From Martinezella dioscoreae (lineage in GTDB: Bacteria > Pseudomonadota > Alphaproteobacteria > Rhizobiales > Rhizobiaceae), in the NCBI RefSeq assembly GCF_009176305.1, contig NZ_BLAJ01000004.1, positions 62,001-126,000 on the forward strand: a stretch of DNA of 64,000 bases, in the 5' to 3' direction. Position numbers and translations under genes: made by a program. Below are positions 18,831-26,759 of this stretch, piece after piece. Position 1 is the first letter of the stretch, and every line of letters begins with the position of its first letter. A model generated the notes under the pieces. That model did no database searches, was not told where the DNA came from, and was given only the letters and a program-made list of their open reading frames with translations.

Positions 18831-19607
18831 ATGGCAAGAGCAAGCCGTTTCGTACGTTTCCGGCGCGGCATGACGTTGCCGATCCTCCTCCTCGTGGCCT
18901 GGGAGGTTTCAAGCCGGACGGGTCTCGTGGACGCGCGCTTTCTGCCGTCGCTAGAGGATGTCGTCGGCACGGCCAAGCGTGAGCTGATCGACAATGATCT
19001 TATCGGCGAACTGGGTTTCAGCCTGATGCGCAATATTGCCGGCTTCCTGATTGGATGCGTGCTCGGCATCGCTTTTGCGAGCCTGCTGGCGCTCTCCCGG
19101 ATTGCCGACCGCCTGATCATGCCGACCTTCAATGGACTGAAGCAGATCTCCCTTCTGGCCTGGATACCGCTGATCTCGGTCTGGTTCGGCTTTGGCGAAC
19201 AGGCGAAGATCGTCTTCGTCGCGCTCGCCGCCTTCATTCCTATCGTTCTCAATACCTATGATGGCATGCGTGAGGCGCCGGCCGAACTGCTTGAGGTCGC
19301 AACGGCGCTAAGGTTCAATGCGCGGCAGAAGGCATTGCGGATCTATATTCCGGCGGCGATGCCGTCGATCGCCACCGGCGTGCATCTCGGCTTGATCTAT
19401 GCCTGGCTGGCAACGGTCGGCGCGGAATATTTCCTGGCCGTCGGTCCGGGCATCGGCGGCCTGGTCATCGCCGGTCGGGAGCGGTTCGACATGGCGCTCG
19501 TCATGGTCGGCGTCCTGGTGCTCGGCTTCGTCGGCTTTACACTAAATCGCCTTGCCTCCGCGCTTGAAGCTTATTTGTTGCGCTGGCGGCCTAAGCAGAC
19601 CGTATAG
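18831..19607 (+). CDS. ABC transporter permease (SsuC/TauC-like), second of two
   Basis: A 258-residue permease starting MARASRFVRFRRGM, 2 bases after its partner. The reading frame stays open 700 bases upstream, but that part merely shadows the first permease. Membrane segments include GMTLPILLLVAWEVSSRTG and NIAGFLIGCVLGIAFASLLA; the EAA loop is GMREAPAELLEVATALRFN. It is the last gene of the luciferase/ssu operon. The pair of different permeases is a departure from E. coli ssuEADCB, which has one. Confidence 0.9.
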   Translation: MARASRFVRFRRGMTLPILLLVAWEVSSRTGLVDARFLPSLEDVVGTAKRELIDNDLIGELGFSLMRNIAGFLIGCVLGIAFASLLALSRIADRLIMPTFNGLKQISLLAWIPLISVWFGFGEQAKIVFVALAAFIPIVLNTYDGMREAPAELLEVATALRFNARQKALRIYIPAAMPSIATGVHLGLIYAWLATVGAEYFLAVGPGIGGLVIAGRERFDMALVMVGVLVLGFVGFTLNRLASALEAYLLRWRPKQTV

Positions 19608-19795
19608 GCTGCGAACATCATGCGCTTCAATGTATCAAGCAGCTAAACCCGGTTCCTCGGCTGCTGTTCTCGAGACCGTTCTCGATCTTGGCCCCGCGGA
19701 CACGTTCAATCGCCCACTGTTGATGCAATGAGCGGCCGGATCGAAATTCCTGCAACTTCTGCCTTGCCTGCCTGACGGCATCGGGCAAGACATAT

Positions 19796-19832
19796 GTTTG
19801 CGGACGCCATGAAAACTCTGGCGCCCGCAAAC
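19796..19832 (-). terminator. Long hairpin downstream of the DUF1236 gene
   Basis: Inverted repeat GTTTGCGG/CCGCAAAC then, after one mismatch, CGCCA/TGGCG around a 9-nt loop. It lies 9 bases beyond the stop at 19841 of the leftward DUF1236 gene and between two convergent genes. No clear T-run follows on either strand, so it may be rho-assisted or protect the 3' end. The rest of 19608-19840 shows no supported gene. Confidence 0.45.
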
Positions 19833-19840
19833 ATCCAGAA

Positions 19841-20683
19841 CTAGGCATCGATGATATAGACGATCGTGAATGTCGAGGGATCGACGATGACGATCCGTCC
19901 GTCCGCTAGGACGAAGAATCGATACGCCTTATATTGCGGAACGATCTGGACGATGCGCGGCGGCAGCGGCTCCAGCTCGATCTTCCGGGGAATGGTTGCG
20001 CCTACCGATACCGAGAAATCCGTCTCGCGAACGGGGGTGACATGGACCTCTTTAACCACCTGCCGGATCTGTGTTTGTTGCTCAACGGAGACCTGGACTT
20101 GCGAGCCGCCCTGCGTGTTTGTTTTTGTCGTGGTTTTGCTTCCCGTCTCACCTCCGGTCGTGTCCGTCTGTTGATTCTGCTTGGTGCCGCTAGGGGCTTT
20201 CATATTGCTGCCGGAGCTTCCCGCGGAACCCGCTTTGTTGGTGTCTGTACCACCTTGACCAGTCCCTTGCTCATCGTTCGAGCTGTTGGTGCCTCGGGAC
20301 TGGGGAGATGCTGATTTGTTGTTGGTTCCTGCCTTGGTACCATTGCCTTCTTGAGTTTGGTCTCCGGATTGGCTTCCTGTCTGGCCTGTTGCTCCGGTGT
20401 TTGTCGAGCTGTTGTTCTGACTGCCATTCGACTTCGAATCCTGATTGCCTTGAGTGGATTGGGCCGGTGCCTGGCCGGGAGAATTATCTGAATTTCCCTT
20501 CAAGTCCTTGGTGGATGTTCCGGACTGTGGCTGTTGCTCGCTGGTCGATGGCTTGCTGTCGCGCGTCTTGCCGCTTTTGGGGATGACCTGGGTATCCTGC
20601 GCGCTTGCGGGTGTGATGGCTGCGAAGGAAACACCGATTGAAAGCGCCGTCATCAGAACGGCAAGTCTGTTCGTCGTCTTCAT
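19841..20683 (-). CDS. DUF1236 domain secreted protein with low-complexity linker
   Basis: A 280-residue exported protein. Residues 1-29 form a signal peptide (MKTTNRLAVLMTALSIGVSF, cleavage near ASAQ). About residues 30-195 are a low-complexity Ser/Thr/Gly/Asn/Gln-rich region. The C-terminal 80 residues (VKEVHVTPVRETDFSVSVGA, IPRKIELEPLPPRIVQIVPQ, FFVLADGRIVIVDPSTFTIV) match the DUF1236 domain common in Rhizobiales. Start trimmed from 20713 to 20683, where the signal peptide begins. An EcfG-like promoter lies at 20742-20767. Function unknown; an envelope stress role is inferred. Confidence 0.85.
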   Translation of the reverse strand: MKTTNRLAVLMTALSIGVSFAAITPASAQDTQVIPKSGKTRDSKPSTSEQQPQSGTSTKDLKGNSDNSPGQAPAQSTQGNQDSKSNGSQNNSSTNTGATGQTGSQSGDQTQEGNGTKAGTNNKSASPQSRGTNSSNDEQGTGQGGTDTNKAGSAGSSGSNMKAPSGTKQNQQTDTTGGETGSKTTTKTNTQGGSQVQVSVEQQTQIRQVVKEVHVTPVRETDFSVSVGATIPRKIELEPLPPRIVQIVPQYKAYRFFVLADGRIVIVDPSTFTIVYIIDA

Positions 20684-20741
20684 GATTTTCTCTTTTCTCG
20701 CTGTTGAGTACATAACGGCGTTTATCCGCCGCTATAGGACG

Positions 20742-20767
20742 AACAAGGTGACGGGCCTCCATGTTCC
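20742..20767 (-). promoter_or_regulatory. EcfG-type stress promoter for the DUF1236 gene
   Basis: On the minus strand GGAAC, 17 nt, TGTT, 59 bases before the ATG at 20683. Matches the alphaproteobacterial general-stress sigma consensus (GGAAC, 16-17 nt, CGTT) in 8 of 9 bases. It faces away from the promoter at 20914. Confidence 0.6.
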
Positions 20768-20913
20768 GGCATTGGACTTCAGTCGCACGGGCATCCGACT
20801 GAAGGCTCGGCCGTGAGCTTCCAACATGCCGCAGCTATTTTTTGCGGTGGGTAAGCCTTGTCGGACTGTGTCGGCATGGCGCAACTTTGATCACTCCGAG
20901 CGGGCTCTTTAAA

Positions 20914-20938
20914 GGAACTTTGCAACGCGATCGGCATT
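20914..20938 (+). promoter_or_regulatory. EcfG-type stress promoter, weaker match
   Basis: GGAAC, 16 nt, CATT; the -10 has one mismatch. It is 57 bases before the GTG at 20995. The rest of the 311-base gap 20684-20994 holds only this and the divergent promoter at 20742. Confidence 0.45.
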
Positions 20939-20994
20939 CCCTTCTTTGTTATTTGCGTTCTGAAACAGCGGAAACCTCGCTGAAGGAGCTTACC

Positions 20995-21369
20995 GTGATC
21001 AAACCTTTGATTCTATTTGGCCTCGCGCTGATGCCGGCAGCGGCTTTCGCGCAGTCGGCCGATCTTGAGGCAACCTGCAAGATCGTAGCCAAGAACTTCT
21101 TCCTGTCGGATAGCCTCGCGATCGGCGCTATCCAATCCTTTCCGGAACTGAAGCCGCCTGGTGTGCGCATGGCCTATTCCACCCGTCAGGGAACATCTCC
21201 CGCGGAAATGACCGACACCTTCGAATGTGAATTCGACAAGCCCGACAAACCCCATAATCTCGCTAAGTTCTGCGTATCAACCACTTGCTATACTGCGAAT
21301 GAGAGCGATGCGGACCGCAAGCGACGCTTCGAGGAAATGCGCGTTCTCTTGCAACGAGCGGAAAAATAG
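20995..21369 (+). CDS. Small secreted protein of unknown function
   Basis: A 124-residue protein read from GTG at 20995, with AAGGAG 7 bases upstream; the upstream in-frame extension to 20842 has no family character. Residues 1-19 are a signal peptide (VIKPLILFGLALMPAAAFAQ). The mature part has four cysteines (EATCKIV, FECEF, FCVSTTCYT), which could form two disulfides in the periplasm, and a charged C-terminal helix. I do not recognise the family. A probable stress promoter lies upstream and a DUF982 gene downstream. Confidence 0.7.
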   Translation: MIKPLILFGLALMPAAAFAQSADLEATCKIVAKNFFLSDSLAIGAIQSFPELKPPGVRMAYSTRQGTSPAEMTDTFECEFDKPDKPHNLAKFCVSTTCYTANESDADRKRRFEEMRVLLQRAEK

Positions 21370-21560
21370 CCGCTGTGAGTGGTGAAGGAATGTTAGATTT
21401 GGTGCCCGCCTTTGAAGCCAAGGATTTGCCTGTCGGTCAGAGCGACCGTTCGGTCGGAATGATCACGGTCCATGTGGCGGGGAAAGGCTCCGCCGAGTTC
21501 GCTCAGGTGAAAGCTCGAGCTTGGGTGGCTTTGGCTTGCGGCTTTGGTGACAACCTCGGC

Positions 21561-21585
21561 GGAACATTCGGATCGCGGTGCCGTT
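21561..21585 (+). promoter_or_regulatory. EcfG-type stress promoter for DUF982, perfect match
   Basis: GGAAC, 16 nt, CGTT: full consensus of the alphaproteobacterial EcfG/RpoE2 general-stress sigma. It ends 19 bases before the ATG at 21605, leaving a leader of roughly a dozen bases that includes AGAGGA. Confidence 0.75.
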
Positions 21586-21604
21586 TCGCCGCAAGAGGAC
21601 AATC

Positions 21605-21859
21605 ATGACACAACAATTGTGGAACAAGCCAATCACCGTCGAGACGCGCAAACCCGGTCAGCGCCTGACGATCGCCAACACGGAGACCGCCACCTATTAC
21701 CTGCTGCGGAACTGGCCCGCAAAGTCGCACGGGATCGCCTTCAAGAATGCGAAGCGAACGTTGATCAGTGCGCACCAAGGTCACGTGGAGGCCCTGGTAG
21801 CAAGAGCCGCGTTCCTCGCCGCGCTTAAAGAAAGCGGTATCCAAATATTTGAAGCGTGA
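21605..21859 (+). CDS. DUF982 family protein
   Basis: An 84-residue protein. The family pattern is complete: WNKPITVETRKPGQRLTIAN, then TATYYLLRNWPAKSHGIAF, then an Ala-rich helix VEALVARAAFLAALKESGI. DUF982 proteins are small, abundant and often multicopy in Rhizobiales; their biochemical role is not known. The start at 21605 follows AGAGGACAATC, and a perfect EcfG promoter lies directly upstream, making this a probable general stress response member. Codons 21578-21604 upstream are open but lack family similarity. Confidence 0.88.
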   Translation: MTQQLWNKPITVETRKPGQRLTIANTETATYYLLRNWPAKSHGIAFKNAKRTLISAHQGHVEALVARAAFLAALKESGIQIFEA

Positions 21860-21999
21860 TGGGCGAGCACGACGCGCTCGATCCGACTTTGTAATGACAG
21901 CCATATTCCTAGCGGCCATGCGCTCTATCAGACTACACGAAAGATCATGTGTTGCCCTCGGTGCCACCGGACTGATGATGAGGCAAATGTCAGTCTTTC

Positions 22000-23994
22000 C
22001 TAACGGTGCTGTTTCCCGTGAGCCAAGTTGCCTCTTGCTGCGGGCCTTTGGTCATCCAAGAGGCGCAAAAGCAGGTTCCGTCTTTTCCCGCGCTGGGCGA
22101 GATCAATGTCGCTGACAAGCATCGCGCCACCCTCACGTCGCTCAAGGGTGATCTTGCGGCTATGGAAGGCCTCCAGCTCGGCTCTGTGCCCGACGCTGAT
22201 AATGGTGACCTTCGGCAGTTCGCGGATCACCATCTCCATCATCTTGTCCTGGCTTTTTTCATCGAGCGCTGATGTGGCCTCATCCAGGACGATGATATCG
22301 GGATCGTGTAGCAGAAGACGCGCGAATGCGAGCCTCTGTTTCTCGCCGCCCGAGAGCGTCTGGTCCCAAGGCGCATCTTCCTCAATTCTGTCGTTGAGAT
22401 AGTCAAGCCCGACCTTCTCAAGGGCCGCTTTGATCTCATCCAGCGTCCAGTCCTCGGCCGCTCGCGGATAGGCCACGGACCGGCGAAGTGTGCCCGATGG
22501 GATATAGGGTCGCTGGGGCAGCATGAACAATCGGCTACCGGGATGAAAATTGACGCTGCCATGACCCCAAGGCCAAAGACCGGAAATGGCCCGTACGAGC
22601 GTGCTTTTTCCCGTGCCGGATTCTCCGGCGACCAACACGCGTTCGCCCGGCTCGATCTCGACCTCCGTCTCCCTGACCACGGAGGTGCCGTCGTCGAGCG
22701 TCACGGAAAGATTATTTAAGCACAGCATCACCTTGCCTTCTGTTTCACCCTGCTTGATGCGTCCGAGGGAATCGCTCTTTTCGGCACGCTCCAATCCGTC
22801 GAGTGACGTCATGAGCGATGCGACGCGATGTGCGGAGGCATTCCAGTCGGCAAGCCGCGGATAGTTGTCCACCAGCCATCCGAACGCACTCTGGACGATG
22901 GCGAAGGCAGAGGCAGACTGCATCACTTGACCGAGCGTCATGCTGCCTTCGAGGAATTTCGGTGCGCAAAGCAGGACCGGCACGACGGGCGCGATCAGCA
23001 TCGACCCTTGCGAGATAAGCGTCGTGCGCATGTATTGATGCGCCAACCGCGCCCATTGCCTCAGCACATTGCCAAAAGTTCGTTCGAGGTCATTACGCTC
23101 CTCCTCTTCGCCGCCGAGCAATGCGATGCTCTCGCCGTTTTCGCGCACATGTGTCAGCGTATAGCGAAATTCCGCTTCCACCTGGTTCTTGACCTCGGAA
23201 ATCTCGACGAAGTGCCGGCCGATAACTGCCATCGAGGTGGACGTGACCACGGCATAGAGAACCGCGGTGACGACAAGAAAGCCGGGAATTGTGATGACTG
23301 AACCAGCGATCTGGAACGTCAGGGCTCCGCCGATCGTCCACAGGACGACGATGAAGGTCGATGCCGACAAGAACGCGGAAATGACGCCGGCCAGGAAATC
23401 GACCGGGGACTCCGTGGCGATGCGCAAATCCTCGGAGAGACGCGCCTCGGGGTTCTTGTGGCCTTCGCCGCCGATCAGGTTCAGCTGATAATAACGGCCG
23501 TTCGCGAGCCAGCGAGCGATGAGCCCGGTCGTCAGCCAGGAGCGCCACCGTCTCTGGATCATCATGCGAATGTAGACTTGTACCGTGACAAGGGCGACAC
23601 TTCCGAGCACCAGCGGCAGAAACACCGCGCTCAGGACATAAACGGTGTGGGCGTTGCGTTGCTCAATGGCGTCAAAAATCGCGCGGTTCCAGATGTTAAT
23701 GCCATACTGGAAGCAGACGTTCAGGCCGATCAGCGCAAGTAGTCCGATCGTGCACGGCCACGCGAAGCCATCTCCGCGGCGACTCCAGTAGCCACGCGCG
23801 CTGATCCAGAAACGTGCAAGCAAGTACCCTTTGCGTGCCCGTTCGGCCTCCTCGGGCGTCATGTCCGGATCGGATTCAATAATATTTGCTGGTGGCTCGA
23901 CATCAATAGTCGGAGCTTTCTCCCGGCGCGACCTCTCACGCCCAGGCGACTTGGCGCCGTCGACCGATTTCGGATTGGATTTAGCGTCGGTCAT
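22000..23994 (-). CDS. ABC transporter, fused permease and ATPase (SbmA/BacA-like membrane domain; YddA-type)
   Basis: A 664-residue half-transporter. A charged N-tail (about residues 1-70) is followed by a membrane domain of about six segments (WPCTIGLLALIGLNVCFQYG, VLSAVFLPLVLGSVALVTVQ), with NVCFQYGINIWNRAIFDAIE and NPEARLSEDLRIATESPVDF, hallmarks of the ABC_membrane_2 (SbmA/BacA, ABCD) group. The ATPase has Walker A GESGTGKST (about residue 450), signature LSGGEKQRLAFARLL and Walker B IIVLDEATSALD. Relatives move peptides or very-long-chain acyl groups; the substrate here is unknown. Start uncertain: ATG at 23994 or GTG at 24000, neither with a good ribosome site. Confidence 0.88.
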   Translation of the reverse strand: MTDAKSNPKSVDGAKSPGRERSRREKAPTIDVEPPANIIESDPDMTPEEAERARKGYLLARFWISARGYWSRRGDGFAWPCTIGLLALIGLNVCFQYGINIWNRAIFDAIEQRNAHTVYVLSAVFLPLVLGSVALVTVQVYIRMMIQRRWRSWLTTGLIARWLANGRYYQLNLIGGEGHKNPEARLSEDLRIATESPVDFLAGVISAFLSASTFIVVLWTIGGALTFQIAGSVITIPGFLVVTAVLYAVVTSTSMAVIGRHFVEISEVKNQVEAEFRYTLTHVRENGESIALLGGEEEERNDLERTFGNVLRQWARLAHQYMRTTLISQGSMLIAPVVPVLLCAPKFLEGSMTLGQVMQSASAFAIVQSAFGWLVDNYPRLADWNASAHRVASLMTSLDGLERAEKSDSLGRIKQGETEGKVMLCLNNLSVTLDDGTSVVRETEVEIEPGERVLVAGESGTGKSTLVRAISGLWPWGHGSVNFHPGSRLFMLPQRPYIPSGTLRRSVAYPRAAEDWTLDEIKAALEKVGLDYLNDRIEEDAPWDQTLSGGEKQRLAFARLLLHDPDIIVLDEATSALDEKSQDKMMEMVIRELPKVTIISVGHRAELEAFHSRKITLERREGGAMLVSDIDLAQRGKRRNLLLRLLDDQRPAARGNLAHGKQHR

Positions 23995-24003
23995 AAGCAC
24001 GAC

Positions 24004-24028
24004 AACGGACTAAAATTCAAAAAGTTTC
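24004..24028 (-). promoter_or_regulatory. Possible EcfG-like promoter for the fused ABC transporter
   Basis: Minus strand reads GAAAC, 16 nt, CGTT: one mismatch in the -35. If used, transcription would start within a few bases of the start codon, giving a leaderless or nearly leaderless mRNA, which fits the missing ribosome site. Speculative. Confidence 0.35.
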
Positions 24029-24279
24029 ACAATAGGAATGTCGTCGATGGTGGCGGCCATGTGTCGGGACAATGAGGCAGTCGTCGCGCGAACCCTCGGC
24101 ATGTAACGGAAGGTTCATGTAAAAGCGTAAGTCGGTTGATTACTGTATCTTATCCCTAGGAACGAAGGTGCACCTCGGTCAAGGAAGAATGCACCCCATG
24201 GGCGCACCACGCGCCCTTGGCTTGTGTTGGCCGGCGCTATCGCGCGGATGGCAGCGCGCCAATGATGAGACGGCTCCAG

Positions 24280-24305
24280 GGAACTCGTCCATCGCAAATG
24301 GCGTT
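24280..24305 (+). promoter_or_regulatory. EcfG-type stress promoter for the RMF-like gene, perfect match
   Basis: GGAAC, 17 nt, CGTT, ending 22 bases before the ATG at 24328. The predicted start of transcription leaves a short leader with the strong AGGAGG ribosome site. Confidence 0.75.
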
Positions 24306-24327
24306 TCAATATCAGGAGGAATTCATC

Positions 24328-24576
24328 ATGTGCCCGCAAAAGCCAATCATAGCTTCGCTTTTCGCACCCGCGCTTGGGCTGCCGAATCCGATACAATATT
24401 ACCCCGAGCAATCGCCTCGTCTTCCCGCTTCAGAAAGTGAAAAGGAAGCGTATGAAGAGGGAGTCAAGGCGGGAAAATGTGAAGCCGAGAATAGAAAGAA
24501 CCCTTATCCTGACAATAGCGAACTGGCCAAAGCCTACGAGCACGGTTACCTTGATGGTCAAAAGATCCGGTCGTAG
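24328..24576 (+). CDS. Small protein with ribosome-modulation-factor-like C-terminus
   Basis: An 82-residue protein with an excellent ribosome site (AGGAGGA, 7 bases before ATG). The N-terminal 35 residues are Pro-rich and undefined. The C-terminal half (EAYEEGVKAGKCEAENRKN, NPYPDNSELAKAYEHGYLDG) resembles the RMF-like fold of alphaproteobacterial ribosome modulation factor homologues: an AYxxGxxAG helix, a central NPYP, then a second AYxxGYxDG helix. If correct, it would bind ribosomes in stress or stationary phase, as its perfect EcfG promoter suggests. The assignment rests on pattern only. Confidence 0.6.
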   Translation: MCPQKPIIASLFAPALGLPNPIQYYPEQSPRLPASESEKEAYEEGVKAGKCEAENRKNPYPDNSELAKAYEHGYLDGQKIRS

Positions 24577-24739
24577 CCACACAATGGCGAGCGATGATCT
24601 CGCACGTGTTCATTTAGCAATGCGAGGGCTTTTCATGGATTAGCAGAGAGACGTGTCGAACGATGATCGATGCGTCCGATGGACGGCGACGAAGGCTTCG
24701 CATGCCCGGCTTTTCCAATGACTGCCTCTTCCGATAGCG

Positions 24740-24764
24740 GGAACATAAAGAGCCTCTGCTTGTT
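24740..24764 (+). promoter_or_regulatory. EcfG-type stress promoter for the TPP enzyme gene
   Basis: GGAAC, 16 nt, TGTT, 45 bases before the ATG at 24809; 8 of 9 consensus bases. The remainder of the 232-base gap 24577-24808 holds no supported gene. Confidence 0.62.
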
Positions 24765-24808
24765 GGACCCCACGCGCTTTGATGGCGCGCGACAAGTGGA
24801 GATGGATC

Positions 24809-26602
24809 ATGGCAAAGACGGTTGGCGACTTTATCGTGCAGCGCCTCTACGATTGGGGCGTGCGACGCATCTTCGGCTATCCCGGAGATGGCATCAACGG
24901 CCTCTTCGGGGCTTTGAACCGGGCCGATGGAAAAATTGAATTCGTTCAGGCTCGTCACGAGGAGATGGCCGCTTTCATGGCGTCGGCTTATGCCAAATTC
25001 TCAGGCGAGCTTGGCGTTTGCGTCGCCACCTCTGGACCGGGTGCCACGCATTTGGTGACCGGGCTCTATGATGCGCGGTTGGATCATCAACCTGTCTTGG
25101 CCCTTGTCGGCCAGCAGGCCCGTCGGGCGCTGGGCGGTCACTATCAACAGGAAGTCGATCTCGCATCGCTCTTCAAGGATGTTGCCGGCAACTTCGTCCA
25201 TCAGGCCTCAGCTCCCGCGCAAGTACGCCATCTGGTCGATCGGGCCGCGCGCATCGCGCTGGCGAACAAGACGGTCACTGCCGTCATCCTGCCGAACGAC
25301 CTGCAGGAGATGCCCTATGAGACACCGCCACGCAAGCATGGCTCGGTCATGTCGGGCGTCGGCTATGTGGCACCGAGAACGGTGCCGCACGAGATCGATC
25401 TGAAGCGCGCCGCGTCCGTCCTGAATGCCGGAAAGAGGGTCGCGATGCTCGTCGGTGCCGGCGCGTTGGGCGCGAGCGACGAGCTGATCGCGGTCGCGGA
25501 CCGGCTGGGAGCAGGAGCGGCGAAAGCCTTGCTCGGCAAGGCCGCCCTACCGGATGATCTGGCGTGGGTCACCGGCTCCATCGGCCTTCTGGGTACCGAA
25601 CCATCCTGGGACCTGATGCGAGACTGCGATACCCTGTTGGTCGTCGGATCCGGTTTTCCTTATTCGGAGTTCCTGCCCGAAGAAGGCGATGCAAAAGGGG
25701 TTCAGATCGATATCCGGCCTGACATGCTCTCCTTGCGTTATCCCATGGAGGTCAATCTTGTCGGCGACGCCCGGGAGACCTTGCAGGCATTGCTGCCGCT
25801 TCTCAAGCAGAAGCAGGATCTTTCCTGGCGCAAGGAGATCGAGACGAGTGTCGGAAAGTGGTGGCGAACGCTGGAGGCGAGGGCGCACGTGGAGGCCAAT
25901 CCGGTCAACCCGCAGCGTGTCGTCTGGGAGCTTTCGCCACGCCTGCCAGACGGCGTCATCGTCACGAGCGATTCCGGTTCATGCGCCAATTGGTACGCGC
26001 GCGATTTGCGCATGCGCCGCGGCATGATGGCCTCCTTGTCCGGCGGTCTCGCGTCCATGGGGGCGGCGGTGCCCTATGCGATCGCCGCGAAGGTCGCGCA
26101 TCCGGATCGGCCAATCGTCGCCCTGGTCGGTGATGGCGCCATGCAGATGAACAACATGGCGGAGTTGATCACCGTGACGAAATACTGGCGCGAATGGTCC
26201 GACCCACGCATGGTCGTCTGCGTCTTCAACAACGAGGATCTCAACCAGGTGACTTGGGAGCAACGCGTCATGGAAGGAGACCCAAAATTTGATGCCTCGC
26301 AGCGGATCCCCGATGTCCCCTATCATCGCTTCGCCGACATGATTGGCCTTCAGGGGATTTTCGTCGATCGACCGGAGGCGCTTGGCGCCGCCTGGGATGA
26401 AGCGCTTACCGCCGATCGTCCCGTTGTTCTCGAGGTCAAGACAGATCCCGAAGTGCCGCCGATACCGCCGCACCTGACTTTCGAGCAGATGCGCAACCTG
26501 ACCACCGCCCTGCTGAAAGGGGATCCTGAAGAAAGCGGTGTGATCAAGGGAACGCTAAGACAGGCGCTGAGTGCCATCCTTCCTAGTCGCGCCAACAGGT
26601 GA
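24809..26602 (+). CDS. Thiamine-pyrophosphate-requiring enzyme (pyruvate oxidase/acetolactate synthase-like)
   Basis: A 597-residue ThDP enzyme with the three-domain POX/AHAS layout: N-terminal PYR domain with catalytic Glu in FVQARHEEMAAFMASAYAKF (about residue 50), central domain (VAMLVGAGALGASDEL, about 210-225) and C-terminal PP domain with the ThDP motif GDGAMQMNNMAEL followed by VFNNEDLNQ (about 445-480). The GYPGDGINGLFGAL opening resembles PoxB-type pyruvate oxidases more than biosynthetic IlvB. It is not next to an IlvN subunit. It probably decarboxylates pyruvate or a related 2-oxo acid under stress, given its EcfG-like promoter. The start at 24809 has a GGAG upstream. Confidence 0.88.
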   Translation: MAKTVGDFIVQRLYDWGVRRIFGYPGDGINGLFGALNRADGKIEFVQARHEEMAAFMASAYAKFSGELGVCVATSGPGATHLVTGLYDARLDHQPVLALVGQQARRALGGHYQQEVDLASLFKDVAGNFVHQASAPAQVRHLVDRAARIALANKTVTAVILPNDLQEMPYETPPRKHGSVMSGVGYVAPRTVPHEIDLKRAASVLNAGKRVAMLVGAGALGASDELIAVADRLGAGAAKALLGKAALPDDLAWVTGSIGLLGTEPSWDLMRDCDTLLVVGSGFPYSEFLPEEGDAKGVQIDIRPDMLSLRYPMEVNLVGDARETLQALLPLLKQKQDLSWRKEIETSVGKWWRTLEARAHVEANPVNPQRVVWELSPRLPDGVIVTSDSGSCANWYARDLRMRRGMMASLSGGLASMGAAVPYAIAAKVAHPDRPIVALVGDGAMQMNNMAELITVTKYWREWSDPRMVVCVFNNEDLNQVTWEQRVMEGDPKFDASQRIPDVPYHRFADMIGLQGIFVDRPEALGAAWDEALTADRPVVLEVKTDPEVPPIPPHLTFEQMRNLTTALLKGDPEESGVIKGTLRQALSAILPSRANR

Positions 26603-26629
26603 CGACGGGCAAATGTCGGCTGCGCTGCG

Positions 26630-26654
26630 GGAACCAATGCTGGGAAGGGTGGTT
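26630..26654 (+). promoter_or_regulatory. EcfG-type stress promoter for a small unknown gene
   Basis: GGAAC, 16 nt, GGTT; 8 of 9 consensus bases. It lies just after the TPP enzyme gene and 106 bases before the GTG at 26760. Confidence 0.58.
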
Positions 26655-26759
26655 TGGACCGATGTCAATCGACTAAGCCTTGGCTGAATGAAAGAGCATA
26701 GCGCGAGACGGCGAAGTGCTCTGGACGCGGCAACAGGCGACAACGTCAGGAGGTGTAAG

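Larger units (their letters stand above)
24001..24327. promoter_or_regulatory. Divergent control region between ABC transporter and RMF-like gene
   Basis: A 327-base gap without a supported gene. It contains a near-consensus EcfG site for the leftward transporter (24004-24028) and a perfect one for the rightward small gene (24280-24305). No further structure was recognised between them. Confidence 0.5.

Noticed and set aside
19627-19848. A 73-residue minus-strand frame after the DUF1236 gene.
   Set aside because: No ribosome site, it contains the hairpin 19796-19832, and the peptide has no protein-like pattern.
20200-20600. Low-complexity tract in the DUF1236 gene considered as a DNA repeat array.
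   Set aside because: The bias is in amino acid composition, without a regular nucleotide repeat unit, so it is a disordered linker and not a tandem repeat.
21375-21608. A 77-residue plus-strand frame between the small secreted protein and DUF982.
   Set aside because: The perfect EcfG promoter for DUF982 lies inside it, the sequence looks like no known family, and no good ribosome site precedes it.
24160-24190. Another GGAAC (at 24159) in the gap before the RMF-like gene.
   Set aside because: No TT or GTT at the required 16-17-nt spacing, so it does not fit the EcfG pattern.
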